Source of the DNA: Adiantum capillus-veneris
Taxonomy: Eukaryota > Streptophyta > Polypodiopsida > Polypodiales > Pteridaceae
DNA length: 64,000 bases
NCBI GenBank assembly: GCA_014529385.2
Contig: CM043959.1
Span: 85,789,029-85,853,028, forward strand
Reading direction: 5' to 3'
Shown here piece after piece: positions 11,226 through 20,962 of the stretch. Both the position numbers and the translations under genes were made by a program. The notes under the pieces were generated by a model, which made no database searches, had not been told where the DNA came from, and saw only the letters and a program-made list of their open reading frames with translations. Every line of letters starts with the position of its first letter. Position 1 is the first letter of the stretch.

Positions 11226-12392
11226 TGTCGTGTCGTGGCACGTACATAGTATCGAATAAAAACATTCACCTCACTCTTGAAACTTCTCGATGTATGAAAA
11301 CAAAAGCAATCATGTAAATATTAACACAATATGTTGAAGCGTCTACTGCGGTCATTATCATGTACATACCTATCCGGGGAGTCGCGGCCTTGGATGTGGC
11401 GCATTTGCATGCTTTTCCACTTGATAAGATGCTTAATTTGGTTTGACAATGTACTTAGTCCAAGTGTTTCATGGTGGCACACTCATCTCGTCTATAAAGA
11501 CTCATGCGGGCAAAAACTGTCAAAAACAGCAGCTAAGAGGCGCCGTAAGCAGCATTGCATGGAAAGTAACCCAAAATGGTATATTGATAGAAAATGATGC
11601 ATATCTATGATTTTTATGATTATGCGAGTGATCCCACAAATTTAGGGATTTTAAAAACTCCGTTTGGGATTTTTTGGTTCAAAAATGAGCTGAAAATGAC
11701 CTAGTCTAGGTCCAAAGTGGAAAAATGACCCAAAATTTGACACATCAGCTCATATTGGCATGGGGAAGAGAGAGCTGGATGCTTTTTACAAAAAAAACCT
11801 GCAATTTATCACTAATGTGTAATAGCTTCCATGGTTGCCCAATCTATGTGTGTTGCAGTCCCGCCTCTTCGCAATCTTGTATCTGAGCTTGTGAGGGAGT
11901 GAATTAGGGTTTCCCATTCTCAAAATGGTGTGTGGACTTCACTTTAGAAGCTCAAAAATCTCTGTAAAATAAAAAAATTTCATCGTGAAGGTGGAAGCTT
12001 GAGCATTACTTTCAATTGTTTGATGTTACGACTATGAAATTGGGGACGAGGCTACATGATACCATGAACGAGGTTTGGGTTTTGATTGAGCGTTGTGCTT
12101 GTATGAGCATCGAGGTTTCATGGATGAAACATTAGTGTTTTTCAATGGTCTTTTTAAGTGAAATTGAATGTGATTTGGTGATCCTCTCATCATAATCTCG
12201 ACTACAAGAACAAGCAGACTCCAAGCACAATAGGAAAGAGGATTTGTGACTTTGCTCTCACGAACGCTCTTAGATTTCTTGTCACCCTTAGAAAGAGGGT
12301 TGGTGATTCTCCACAAATGCTTTCTCACAAAGTGTTTGTGACTCTCATCACGAACTCTCACAGCCAGAGGTTATGGACCTTCCCAGCTAGAC
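11226..12392 (+). repeat. Right LTR of gypsy element 1, 3' end missing
   Basis: It starts TGTCGTGTCGTGGCACG after the polypurine tract and aligns with the left LTR as far as TTCCCAGCTAGAC. The last 16 or so bases, including the CGACA terminus, are absent. A later rearrangement has removed the element's right boundary. The TATAAAG candidate is at 11493-11499. Confidence 0.88.
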
Positions 12393-12660
12393 TGCATGGT
12401 AGGTCGGGCCTTGTGACATTTTCCACTTGCTTCTTGAATCTTAATGAGACAATTTTGACACTTTCTTCATAATATTGGATTGTCATGCAAGCTCCACGAT
12501 GATCTTATGAGAAACACCCTTAAATTTGTGTTTATTATATAGCTCTATTTGTTGAATTGCATATATAGAGCTTGCTCCTTGGTGTTTTTTAAGCTTTAAT
12601 TTACAATTCTTAATCAGATACCGTGGTGCAATATCTTCTTGCTCCTTTTTGCTTTTTAGA
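12393..12660. other. Unassigned sequence between gypsy 1 and copia 1
   Basis: No domain is recognisable. A 61-codon Lys-rich frame on the - strand could be decayed copia 3' sequence, because it lies just downstream of the copia RNase H fragment, but I cannot align it with confidence. Confidence 0.35.
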
Positions 12661-12673
12661 ACCACTATTTGGA

Positions 12674-13020
12674 TTATGGATTATGTTGTCTAGTGCTCTT
12701 TCGAGTATCTTTGCCGCCTGCCATATCTACATTAGCATACCCTTCTAGAAAAATATCAGCTCCTCCAAAATACAAAGCATTTGTTGTTATCCCTTTTAGA
12801 TACCTAAGTATCCACTTCACAACTTGCCAATGCTCTTTACCTGGGTCATTCATGAACCTACTTACAACTCCCACTGCATGTGCACTGTCTGGCCTTGTCT
12901 AGACCATAGCATACCTAAGAGAACCTACCGCTGCAACATATGGAACTTTAGACATATAGGCTATCTTCTCTTGTGTCTTTGGACACATATCCTTGGTTTG
13001 TTTAAAGTGACAAGCCAAAG
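12674..13020 (-). pseudogene. Copia RT/RNase H C-terminal fragment
   Basis: The - strand translation gives PKTQEKIAYMSKVPYVAAVG, then LRYAMV, a stop, TRPDSAHAVGVVSRFM, NDPGKEHWQVVKWILRYLKG and GYANVDMAGGKDTRKST. This is the highly characteristic end of copia reverse transcriptase and start of RNase H. At least one in-frame stop is present (Q-to-stop before TRPD). The fragment is fused to gag by a deletion. Confidence 0.88.
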
Positions 13021-13410
13021 GTGTTAAAGTCATTTAGGTGTTCTGCAAACTGAACCATTCTCTGCCATCTTTAGATTGAATAAGCACTTCATAAGAAATA
13101 CCTTAATGGATGCTGAAGGTTTCTTGTAGAAGTCGTCAAGTGACTTCATTAAGTCTTCCGTGGTCTTCATCTCCAAAACATTGAATTCCACCATTGACTC
13201 CAAGCTGAACCGGATTGTTCCCTATGCCTTTCGATCAAGGACAATCCATGATTCATCTGCCATCGTTGCGGGCTTCTTTGCAAGACCGCCTAGTGGCAAG
13301 TAGAGGTCCTTCTGGTAGAGATAGTTTTCAATTTGCACCTTCCAATGTTGGTAGTTTTTGCCATTGAACTTCTCAATCTTGAGCTTCCCTTCCTCCGCCA
13401 TAACTCCCAC
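13021..13410 (-). pseudogene. Copia gag N-terminal fragment
   Basis: It begins MGVMAEEGKLKIEKFNGKNY at 13410 and continues HWKVQIENYLYQKDLYLPLG, the standard start of copia UBN2-type gag. It matches residues 1-130 of the copia 2 gag but is frame-broken after about residue 62. The start is chosen because copia 2 uses the same ATG. Confidence 0.88.
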
Positions 13411-13460
13411 TCAATTCAAGGAATCCTTTCCTTGAAATACTTTAGCTACGAGCAAACCTT

Positions 13461-13472
13461 GCTCTGATACCA
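13461..13472 (-). other. Copia primer-binding site, initiator tRNA-Met
   Basis: On the - strand this reads TGGTATCAGAGC, the classical complement of the plant initiator tRNA-Met 3' end. It lies two bases inside the LTR, as expected for minus-strand priming. Confidence 0.9.
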
Positions 13473-13474
13473 TT

Positions 13475-14189
13475 TGTTAGGAGATATGACATAGCTAAGT
13501 AGATAATTGAGTAGCTTACTTAATGGAGAGAGATAATTTTCACACAAAAGAGATTATAGAGTGAGAGTAAACGATATACGTGGTTCACCCAATGTGGGCT
13601 ACGTCCACGGGAAAGCAGCCACTCAATGGCTTTATTACTTCAAAACAAGAAGTAGGTTACAAAGGGATTATACCATTTTGGAGCTCCCGCGTTGCTTCAC
13701 TCTCACCACCTCACACCCACTTTGTTGCATCAACTTCACACTATGAAATGTGTGTAAAAATGGATTCCTTTTATAGGCCAAAAGGGCTTCCCTCTCTCAT
13801 GAGAGGCAGCCACGTGTAGGCGCCCTTGTGTAGATAAGTCCAAATCAAACCCTCCAATCCGCCAATGTGTGGCCGCCATCGAGAAGACAAGTCCGCTATT
13901 GAATTCGGCCACCGGCCATTGACTTTCGACCACCGGCCATCAGCCATTGACTACCGGCCACCTACCAACTGGCCAACCGACCGATTGTTTTCCAACCACT
14001 TTTTGGTCGTCGTCCGACCGTAATATTCCTGCGAAAAGGAATATTCCAATGAAGGCTCGAAATTGGACGTGAAAATTTTGGTTTCCGGCGAGTTATTTTT
14101 CTTCACGCACAATGGCTACTCCTCGAAAAGGGGGCCTTACAAATATGCATTTTTAACATAGAAAATTATAAGAGGTAAATCAAGCTCCA
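13475..14189 (-). repeat. 5' LTR of copia element 1
   Basis: On the - strand it runs TGGAGCTTGATTTACC ... CCTAACA, 715 bp. It aligns with 30995-31780. A TATAAAAGG box is at 13767-13775 on the - strand and is conserved in the second copy at 31368-31376. The region upstream of the box is rich in CCGGCCA repeats. Confidence 0.85.
13767..13775 (-). promoter_or_regulatory. Copia LTR TATA box
   Basis: TATAAAAGG on the - strand, conserved in both copia LTR copies. It is the probable core promoter of this copia family. Confidence 0.6.
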
Positions 14190-14360
14190 TATTTAACATA
14201 AAGAGCCTTGTCGAATACGAGGCGGTGTCGAGACATCAGCGGCGGCATCCCCACAACAACCGCCACCGCTACCACTAGAGCGTCGGTGCCTAGACGAGTG
14301 TGAAGATCATCTCGTCGACAGGGAAGCTTCAGAGTGTGCTGAATGCTTCAAAACAGAGGG

Positions 14361-14536
14361 AGATGCTGAAGGAGTAGAAGGACGTGATGGTGCTCCAGAG
14401 CGATGACGCTCCTCGTACAACCTCCGTCATCGCTCTGGGGTGACAAAGAAGAAAGAAAGTCATTATCATCCATACCTGCATTAAACACACGAACATTTAA
14501 TCTTAATATTTAATGAATGGAGAAGAAAACATGGAC

Positions 14537-14618
<82 letters not shown>

Positions 14619-14920
14619 CATAAAGGGTGAAGGATTCCTGTGTAGAGAGATTTTGTTGAAGTTCTTGTGAATTTGTAAAAGCACTACGCTTCAAGTGCAA
14701 TGGAGACTGAAGCTGCAATCACGAAGGTGATCCATCTCTGCTCATAGATGCTGAAGGAGTAGAACAACGTGATGGTTCTCCAGAGCGATGATGCTCCTCA
14801 TACCACCTCCGCTGCTGGGGTGACAAAGAAGAAAGAAACTCATCATCATCCATACCTGCATTAAACACACGAACATTTAATCTTAATATTGAATGAATGG
14901 AGAAGAAAATATGGACAAGT

Positions 14921-14969
<49 letters not shown>

Positions 14970-15105
14970 CCATAAAGGGGGAGGGATTCCTGTGTAGAGA
15001 GATTTTATTGAAGTTCTTGTGAATTTGTAAAAGCACTGCGCTCTGGGTGCGATGGAGACTGAAGCTGCAATCGCGAAGGAAGTGATCTGTCTCTACTCAC
15101 AGATG
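14361..15105. repeat. 385-bp tandem duplication containing GA tracts
   Basis: Unit 1 (14361-14745) and unit 2 (14746-15105) both start AGATGCTGAAGGAGTAGAA. Both encode a short MDD(N/D)(D/E)FLSSLSPQ segment on the - strand, contain a GA tract and end near CTC(A/T)CTC. The GA tract is about 74 bases in unit 1 (14541-14614) and about 46, with one interruption, in unit 2 (14921-14966). Unit 1 also has a perfect 13-bp inverted repeat (CCAGAGCGATGAC at 14395 and its complement). Confidence 0.85.
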
Positions 15106-15222
15106 CTGCTCGTAACCGATCAACTAGATCTAGTGGTGGGATGAGCAGCATCTATGAGTAGAGACAGATCACTTCCTTCGCGATTGCAGCTTCAGCCTCC
15201 ATCGCACCCGGAGCATAGTGCT
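15032..15222. repeat. Inverted repeat, about 79-bp arms, 33-bp loop
   Basis: Arms 15032-15110 and 15144-15222 are reverse complements with only a few mismatches. The right arm is therefore a third, inverted copy of the end of the neighbouring tandem unit. The loop holds ACTAGATCTAGT, itself a palindrome. The structure lies within the CACTA 3' region and would make a long hairpin RNA. Confidence 0.88.
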
Positions 15223-15395
15223 CGTCATTTCTACTCGTGAGAACATACATGGAGCATACGTACCTGGAGTGGACGCAATGATGATTAAATACAATGACTT
15301 AATGATGCATATAGACAGGAATGGACAAAAAATCACGTGAATACAATATATATTATAAAACGGAGCAAAATTATTCAAATAAAATATTTATGGCA

Positions 15396-15716
15396 TTAAG
15401 AGGTCTCTCTCTCATCCTCGCATAGCTCAGCATAAATTCCTTTATCGATATAAATATCTCCATTTAGACAGATGTCCTCCGTTTCATTTTGTAGATCCTC
15501 TGCATGCACCCCATAGAGAGTAGCAGCTTGATGCTCATCTAGCACCATCTCAGCGGCTTTTGACTGAACATCTTCTTCGATCTCCTCCATTGATGCCGTT
15601 GTGATTGGCGCATGGTAGCCCTCAGACGTCCGTGAACTACGAGGGGATACCTCCATGAAGTACCACCAGTTTGATGCAGACTTTGTAGGATGAAATAGTA
15701 CCTGCCAGAGCCACAT
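15396..15716 (-). pseudogene. CACTA transposase C-terminal segment
   Basis: A 106-codon - strand frame follows the DUF4216 part. It contains the VLFHPTKSASNWWYFMEVSPRSSR segment typical of the end of CACTA tnp2-associated proteins, then an acidic tail. It may be the last coding exon. No catalytic residue is expected here. Confidence 0.65.
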
Positions 15717-15768
15717 AACTTACATGAGAGATTTCAAGCACATAACTTCTAAAATTGGATGTTACCTT

Positions 15769-16053
15769 TTACATACTTACTTGTTCACAATGCTCGGGTA
15801 GTACAAAAGTGTCTCTCAGGTCAGTCCATTTCTTAATTGAATCCACCTCAAGGAAACCATACTCTCCTCTATGTACAGTAGCGTTGCGACCCTCCATGAT
15901 TATCTTGAACCATTGCACGTCGAACAAGTCGACAAAAAATCCTCTATAGTCGATCCTCAAAATCACTTGTAGCGTGCTGAAGTAAGTGAGTTCCACCACC
16001 AAAGGAACTGCATCAGAGGAATGTCGTCGACTAGACTGTTCAAATTTTTCCAT
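15769..16053 (-). pseudogene. DUF4216-like domain of CACTA protein
   Basis: The - strand frame shows YRGFFVDLFDVQWFKIIMEG, then VHRGEYGFLEVDSIKKW and DTFVLPEHCEQV. This matches the DUF4216 pattern (a short strand-rich domain ending FILA...QVFY) that regularly follows DUF4218 in plant CACTA transposases. It lies between introns or lesions, and neither end is precisely defined. Confidence 0.75.
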
Positions 16054-16395
16054 GATTCCACAATCTTGAGTAAAACTATTTTTGGCAATCCGCTCAACCC
16101 TAAATGCTGACCTTTACACCATGCTGCTGTGTATGACTTATACTACAACCAACAAAGATTATGAGTGGTCGTTCAAACATCTAGAAAGTCACAAGTCGTA
16201 CATTGCAAACTTACCTTGGTCGCGCAACCCCGAGAGTACTCCCACTCCTCCTCAGTCACTTATTCACCGCACTCGTGCGCTTTTCAATTGGTTGTGCAAC
16301 CATCTTAAGCTCATGAATGTTGGTAGGCTCTCTAGACCCGTCGGATAATGCATCGGTGGTCGTCTTTCCTGTCTCCACTCGATTCGTGCACTTTG

Positions 16396-17013
16396 TCACT
16401 CTTGCTTTGCATCCTCGTATTGTGAAATCCACTTTTGCATCACTGGATTGTAAAGCATGCAAAATCGATTGATTTTAGCCTCTAGATCTTCCGTCATCTT
16501 CTTCTCAACACAGAGATTGCACATGACAATCCCAGATATGCGCTCATCATCTATGGTTTGCCATAGCGTGTCCCAGGCTTTATCAAATGTGTCTAGCCAC
16601 TCTCCAATGTAAATTAGGGACTCTGATACGAGCCCACCTTTTGCCATGCTATCCTCCGGACGTGCCTTCTGATGCACATATCCCTTAAGTGTTTTCATGA
16701 AACGTTCTAAACAGAACATCCATCTGGAATATGCTATGTCAGCTATTTTCACCTCATCAACTATGTGAACAAGAAGATCCACCTGAATGGTTAACATGGT
16801 AGTAGGAAAGTGTTTCTCAAACATGAACACAACCTCCACAATGTTTAGTTTGGCCAATGGTATGGAGTCTACATTGATATCCTTTTGTGAGATCCATTGC
16901 ACCAGCTTTGCAAGTTTGTAGATTATGTTATGAACGTCAAGAGATAAACATCCCTCAATGGCCACTGGTAAAATAAACTGCAAAACACATCTAGCAATGA
17001 TATTAAATTCCAC
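16396..17013 (-). pseudogene. DUF4218 domain of CACTA transposase
   Basis: The - strand frame of 205 codons carries FPTTMLTIQVDLLVHIVDEV, then ADIAYSRWMFCLERFMKTLK, GYVHQKARPEDSMAKGGLVS and ESLIYIGEWL. This matches the DUF4218 consensus of plant En/Spm transposases (HLLVHLVDEV...RWMYPFER.MK.LK.YVRN.ARPEGSIAEGY). The frame is open across the domain. Confidence 0.88.
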
Positions 17014-17225
17014 ACATGAATTTGTTACACAACTTCCACTATGATATATTCCACTTCAAACATACCTGACACATTTTATGCCAGTCGTGTGACTTCAAAC
17101 CAGTAAGCTTTACTTCTTTATTAAAACACATTCAGAGCGAGTGCATCACGCTAGTGAGGGTCCGCATAGAATCGAATGTTCTCTTTTACTTTGCGTTATT
17201 GGACTCATGTGAAAATCCATGGCGC

Positions 17226-18491
17226 TTAAGGGAGTTTTATCAATCCATCGGATGCTGTCTGCAACCAATATTGCTCCATACGATCCATATTTCTAAGGTC
17301 AACCTTGGCTCCCAAAGTATCTTTCTTACCGGTCCGATGGTCCCATAGCAGATTACTCACACTCTTGAATATGTGCATTGGATCGAACAAGTGATTGATC
17401 ATGAGTCGAGGCCAATATGGTAGCACGTACCATAGAGAGAGTCTCTTCATCCCTGGGGGAAAACCGTCATCACACACCTCCTTCTGCTCTAACCATGCCC
17501 GTGCAAACATCCTCAATGGTGCTCTTCCCAAAAAGCCATTGCATAACACATGATTCTTTGGAAGATACACTTGATGAACTTCGTAGATTCGCTTCTTCAA
17601 TGAGGGCGCCTGACATGCATTCATTCTAGGTCCACATGTGACACATGCTCTCTATCCGCTTGTTTGCAGCCCTGCATGTATATACATGACAATAGATAAG
17701 CTTGAGAAAAACCAAGAGTTACAGTGTTTGAGTTTGAGTGTAAATCACCTGAGCATTCTGTTAGTCCGAGATAGTCATGCATGGTCCACATTAGAATGCC
17801 TCTGATCAAAGCATTCCGTTGGCCTGTGTGTCGGCTCACATCCACCAGTTCTATACCAATCCACAATTGTTGTAGCTCTTCCAATAGTGGACGAAGATAC
17901 ACATCCATATTCTTCACTGTATACCGTCCGGCACAATCAAGCTTAGCCACAGGTACCCCTTCTTGGTAGTCAACCATGGGGGAATGTTGTAGTTGACTGT
18001 GACAACGGGTCCTACACTGTAAGATGTTGATCTTTGACCAAATGGATTTACGCCATCCATAGCCAGGTCTAGGCGCAAATTTTGAGCTTCCCTGGAAAAA
18101 TCCGACCATGTTTCGTCTATATGTTCCAGGCAGCGCAATCTGCAGGAATACGTGCACATCATCCGAAGATTTATTCTCCTCATGCCATAATGCTAGGGTG
18201 GCCATGGACTTACATTCAAAGAAATGCTTGATGCGAGGAAGTAGAGTAAAATGTCACAATACCTTTTGTGGAACTTTTGTTCCGTGGAGATCTACTCAAT
18301 ATCTCTCGGAATACCTTTTGTGGAACTTTTTTTCCGTGGAGATCTACTCGATATCTCTCGGAATCGTATTCCCATCTAAAAAGAATGCAGTCGTTAGGAC
18401 AAGCGTGAATCGAATTGTAATCCATCCCCAAGTTTTACAAGATCCTTCTTGCTTCCTCTCTGGAATCTGGCATCACATTATCAGCTGGTAG
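17226..18491 (-). pseudogene. tnp2 transposase core, CACTA element
   Basis: Three overlapping - strand frames carry ordered tnp2 landmarks. These are GMDYNSIHACPNDCILFRWE, KKVPQKVFR, LPRIKHFFECKSMATLALWH, NLRLDLAMDGVNPFGQRSTS, YNIPPWLTTKKGYLWLSLIV, DVYLRPLLEELQQLWIG, and LPYWPRLMINHLFDPMHIFK. The last is the tnp2 HNLDVMHIEKN region. The RNase-H-like DDE transposase would cut at the CACTA termini. A 52-bp tandem duplication (18258-18361) and frame changes near 17914 and 18205 disrupt it. Confidence 0.88.
18258..18361. repeat. 52-bp tandem duplication inside tnp2
   Basis: Two copies of AATACCTTTTGTGGAACTTT and the following 32 bases sit head to tail. They differ at a T-run and one or two other bases. 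A 52-bp gain is not a multiple of three, so it shifts the transposase frame. Confidence 0.9.
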
Positions 18492-18580
18492 TATGTGCTC
18501 TTTGAGCAATCTACACAGCAAGAAATTGTGATACACTTGTGTAATTAATGTATCAAATCATATACATCTAGAGTTTTTTA

Positions 18581-18877
18581 TTAAAGTAAACACATTGTAA
18601 TAGATAACCTGAAAAGCATTGTGACGCTAGTGTCACTCCATCCAAACTTTGCCTGCATGTTAAGAAGAACCAAGAGCGCCTTCAATCTAGACACACGTGC
18701 TCCATCATACAATGGTGTATCGACTTCACTTTTCATATCATCATAGATAAGCTTTTCTGAATCCATGATCCTCTTGATCATTTCATCAATCTCGGGCTCA
18801 AACATTGCCTCGTTGGGAATGTGGTATGCATGATCATCCTTCCAGCTGCTGTTAGAGGATACATCTTGTGGCCTCAC
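18581..18877 (-). pseudogene. tnp2 N-terminal segment
   Basis: The - strand frame shows DTPLYDGARVSRLKALLVLL and NMQAKFGWSDTSVTMLFRLS. This is the N-terminal tnp2 signature (LY.GC..S.L..L..L...K..F.WS...F..LL). It directly follows the transposase-associated domain frame and stops at 18581. Confidence 0.8.
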
Positions 18878-19138
18878 CTATGCTACTTGACCAAAGCGCC
18901 TGCAAACACGTCTATTGGGTTGCAAGATTGCTGCTTGTTGGCCAGCGTCAGAGTCCGACGAGTTACAATTGGAAATAACTCGATCTATAATTGATGGATC
19001 GAACTCACCAAATTCGTAAACGTGCTGCAAAGAAACACATCTTGTCCATCGCAAAGCATGCCTGCATTGATTACAAGGACATAAGATCCTTGTTGGAGAG
19101 ATAAGTGTTTCGGTTGGACGGCCCCACATCCTTGTCAC
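18878..19138 (-). pseudogene. Transposase-associated zinc-finger-like domain
   Basis: The - strand frame begins MTRMWGRPTET and shows ILCPCNQCRHALRWTRCVSL, then QHVYEFGEFDP. This resembles the Cys-rich transposase-associated domain at the N-terminus of plant CACTA proteins (CPC..C...........V..HL...GF). The true start codon is uncertain. Confidence 0.75.
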
Positions 19139-19209
19139 TACTCATAATGAGGGTAAAAACCTTATAACCTGGACATAAATTTAATCTTCTATTGGCATCC
19201 TCCGTCTTT

Positions 19210-19240
<31 letters not shown>

Positions 19241-19971
19241 CTCTTTGTTCACATTGTAAACTACCTCACATTCTCTAGTAATGTCCAATCCCCACAAACC
19301 TTGGTCTATAGGTGCACGGAGATCAGAACCACCTGCTTATAATCTTGTCTTTATTGGTCAATGCCTATATTTGTGGGTAAGAGAAATCTACACACCCATC
19401 TCTACATGATAGTTCTTGTAGTGGACAAAACCCCTTTGCCTCTTCTCTAGCTGTAGCATTTCACAACATCTTTACATCTTTTCATAGTAGATCTTTGTTC
19501 GAGGGATTACTTATCACATTACATGTTGGCTTCCAATCTGAGTATCATGCCGTTGAAATCTTTCCAACTTAAGGTCGCATCCGTAGAGAGGAAGAGAGGG
19601 ATCACCGTTTGTCTAACTCTAATTTTTAAACTATAATTTCGAAGGTAGACTCTAATATAAAAACTCAATCCAAAATCTAATCTTAAATCTAACCTAATTG
19701 AACATGTGGTGATTCGCGGCTAATTGAATATGGTTAGTGTGTGAGTTAATAGGTGTCAGATTCTGATGGGAATATACATATTGTTGTGTAACTAGTGTTT
19801 ACTCTTTGGGGTCGCGGTTTATTTTTTACCCCTGTCTCGCCATCGCTATAGGCGTCGTTATTTAACAAATAAAATAGCGACGCCCATAGCGACGATGATA
19901 GTGACGCCATGAATTTTCACTTTTAAGCGTCGCACTGCAAGCATCGCTAATGTGAAGTACCTCTTGTAGTG
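19139..19971 (-). other. CACTA 5' non-coding and subterminal region
   Basis: It contains a (TC)n tract (about 19213-19244), unassigned sequence, then the subterminal region. There, TCGCTATAGGCGTCGTTATTT (19842-19862) pairs with AAATAGCGACGCC and flanking bases (19872-19893) across a short loop. Several further GCGACGC or GTCGC motifs follow, with the CACTACAAGAG terminus at 19961-19971. CACTA subterminal repeats bind the transposon's own protein in known systems. Confidence 0.75.
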
Positions 19972-20778
19972 TTATTGGCATATTTGTATCTAGATCTATT
20001 TCTTTTGTAGCAATCACCTCCATTCTTTTGGTTGTGCCTAACTAAGTAGGCTCATCCTTGATTGAGCCTTTTGATGTGATTTGATCATTTAATTTAAGTA
20101 TACTTGTATCATTGTGAGTTTGAATGATTCTTGAAGGTGTGTACATATTTTCTCTATGCATCTTGAGAACTATAGAGCTTTATACCTTTTGGTGCTAGAA
20201 ACTTGGCAAGAACAAGTTCTTGAAAATTTCTATTAGTAATTATATTTTCTCAAATCTCTTTAGGAGAGTGTAGAGGAGTGGTCTTCACCTTCATCATAAT
20301 CAACATGAGAGTTTGCTGTAGCTAAGGAAATGTTTTGAAAATTGCTCAAATAGTTCTTCTTTATCAATACTTTGGAGCAGATTGAAGTTAGAAATTACTA
20401 TGTACCACCATGAGACTACCGATTGATTGAACCAAGTTAGCTTTGAGTTTTATGTTAATCTCAAATCTATATAAACATGAGATCAGGTGAAATGCTAGGA
20501 AATCTAAGATCAATAAGATATTTGAGATCCATGTATATATTAAAGAGAGTTTCATAAAAAGGGATATAGTTTTTAGCATCCTTGAAGAGGTAGCAGATGG
20601 TAGATTTTCAAGTCCAACACACCTTCTTCAATAATATAGAAACAAAGGGTCCATCATGCTAGCATGGTAGCTTTAGCATGTCTCTTTGACATCAATTTGT
20701 ATATTTATAAACCTTTGCATCATCAACTATACACGTTGGAGAACTCTATGACAACCACCTAGAAGACTTTTGCAAAGT
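19972..20778. other. Unassigned sequence between CACTA and Penelope-like element
   Basis: AT-rich, with no clear domain on either strand. Parts could be old copia or gypsy debris on the - strand, but no motif supports a call. Confidence 0.35.
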
Positions 20779-20873
20779 TTAATTTGCAATTTGCAATTAT
20801 ACTTAAGCGTGCGAAGCACTATGATCTGGAGCAAAAGAAAGGGAAGAAGGGAGGTGGGGTTGGGTTATGGGGT

Positions 20874-20913
20874 ACCAAACGCGTTTCGCTCCTTTGAGGA
20901 GCTCATCAGTGGT
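20874..20913 (-). ncRNA. Type I hammerhead ribozyme candidate, unit A
   Basis: On the - strand the order is stem I 5' side ACCA (20913-20910), CUGAUGA core (20909-20903), and stem II GCUCC with loop UCAAA and GGAGC (20902-20888). Then come the GAA core (20887-20885), stem III AC-GC-GU (20884-20879), a U at the cleavage position (20878), and stem I 3' side UGGU (20877-20874). All conserved core bases are present and stem II is perfect. Stem III is minimal and palindromic, as in Penelope and retrozyme hammerheads, which favours dimeric action. Weak points are a U rather than C at the cleavage site and a stem I of only four clear pairs. Confidence 0.82.
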
Positions 20914-20938
20914 CGAACGAGGATTATGAATAGCAAAA

Positions 20939-20962
20939 GGGGGGGGGGGGGGGGGGGGGGGG
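20939..20962. repeat. Poly-G tract, 24 bases
   Basis: An uninterrupted G run on the + strand (C run in the element RNA) just upstream of the hammerhead in element orientation. The corresponding place in unit B holds a shorter run, so the tract is length-variable. Confidence 0.97.

Larger units (their letters stand above)
4015..12392 (+). mobile_element. Ty3/gypsy LTR retrotransposon 1, degenerate
   Basis: The element has two 1.2-kb LTRs (4015-5193 and 11226-12392) around a gag-protease-RT-RNaseH-integrase order read on the + strand. The integrase after RNase H places it in Ty3/gypsy. Many stops and frameshifts break the coding region, so it is not autonomous. It is a diverged relative of element 2 at 43743-53736: the proteins align throughout, but the LTRs match only near their ends. 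A polypurine tract (11214-11225) sits directly before the right LTR. A possible primer site starts four bases after the left LTR. Confidence 0.93.
12661..14189 (-). mobile_element. Ty1/copia element 1, internally deleted
   Basis: Read on the - strand the order is LTR (14189-13475), initiator-Met primer site, gag N-terminus (13410-13021), then directly the RT/RNase H C-terminal part (13020-12674). Protease, integrase and most of RT are missing. The gag side is near-identical to copia element 2 at 29398-31780. The junction at about 13020 falls at GTGTTAAAG, which fits a recombination or template-switch deletion. The 3' LTR is absent. Confidence 0.85.
14190..19971 (-). mobile_element. CACTA (En/Spm) DNA transposon, left end missing
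   Basis: The right end reads ...CTCTTGTAGTG, which is CACTACAAGAG on the - strand, the canonical CACTA terminus. It is followed by TTA, a possible 3-bp target duplication. Inverted GCGACGCC-type subterminal repeats lie at 19841-19893. Coding sequence for the transposase-associated domain, tnp2, DUF4218 and DUF4216 runs leftward in that order on the - strand. I found no CACTA terminus on the left, where the copia LTR abuts. The coding region has stops and a 52-bp internal duplication, so this is a decayed element. Confidence 0.9.

Noticed and set aside
12393-12660. Copia 3' coding end
   Set aside because: The 61-codon Lys-rich frame could be RNase H tail or 3' sequence, but no diagnostic residues align. 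It is left as unassigned.
19972-20778. Decayed copia RT on the - strand
   Set aside because: Some phrases resemble copia linker sequence (for example an SIKDEPT-like piece), but there is no RT or RNase H motif. The evidence is insufficient.
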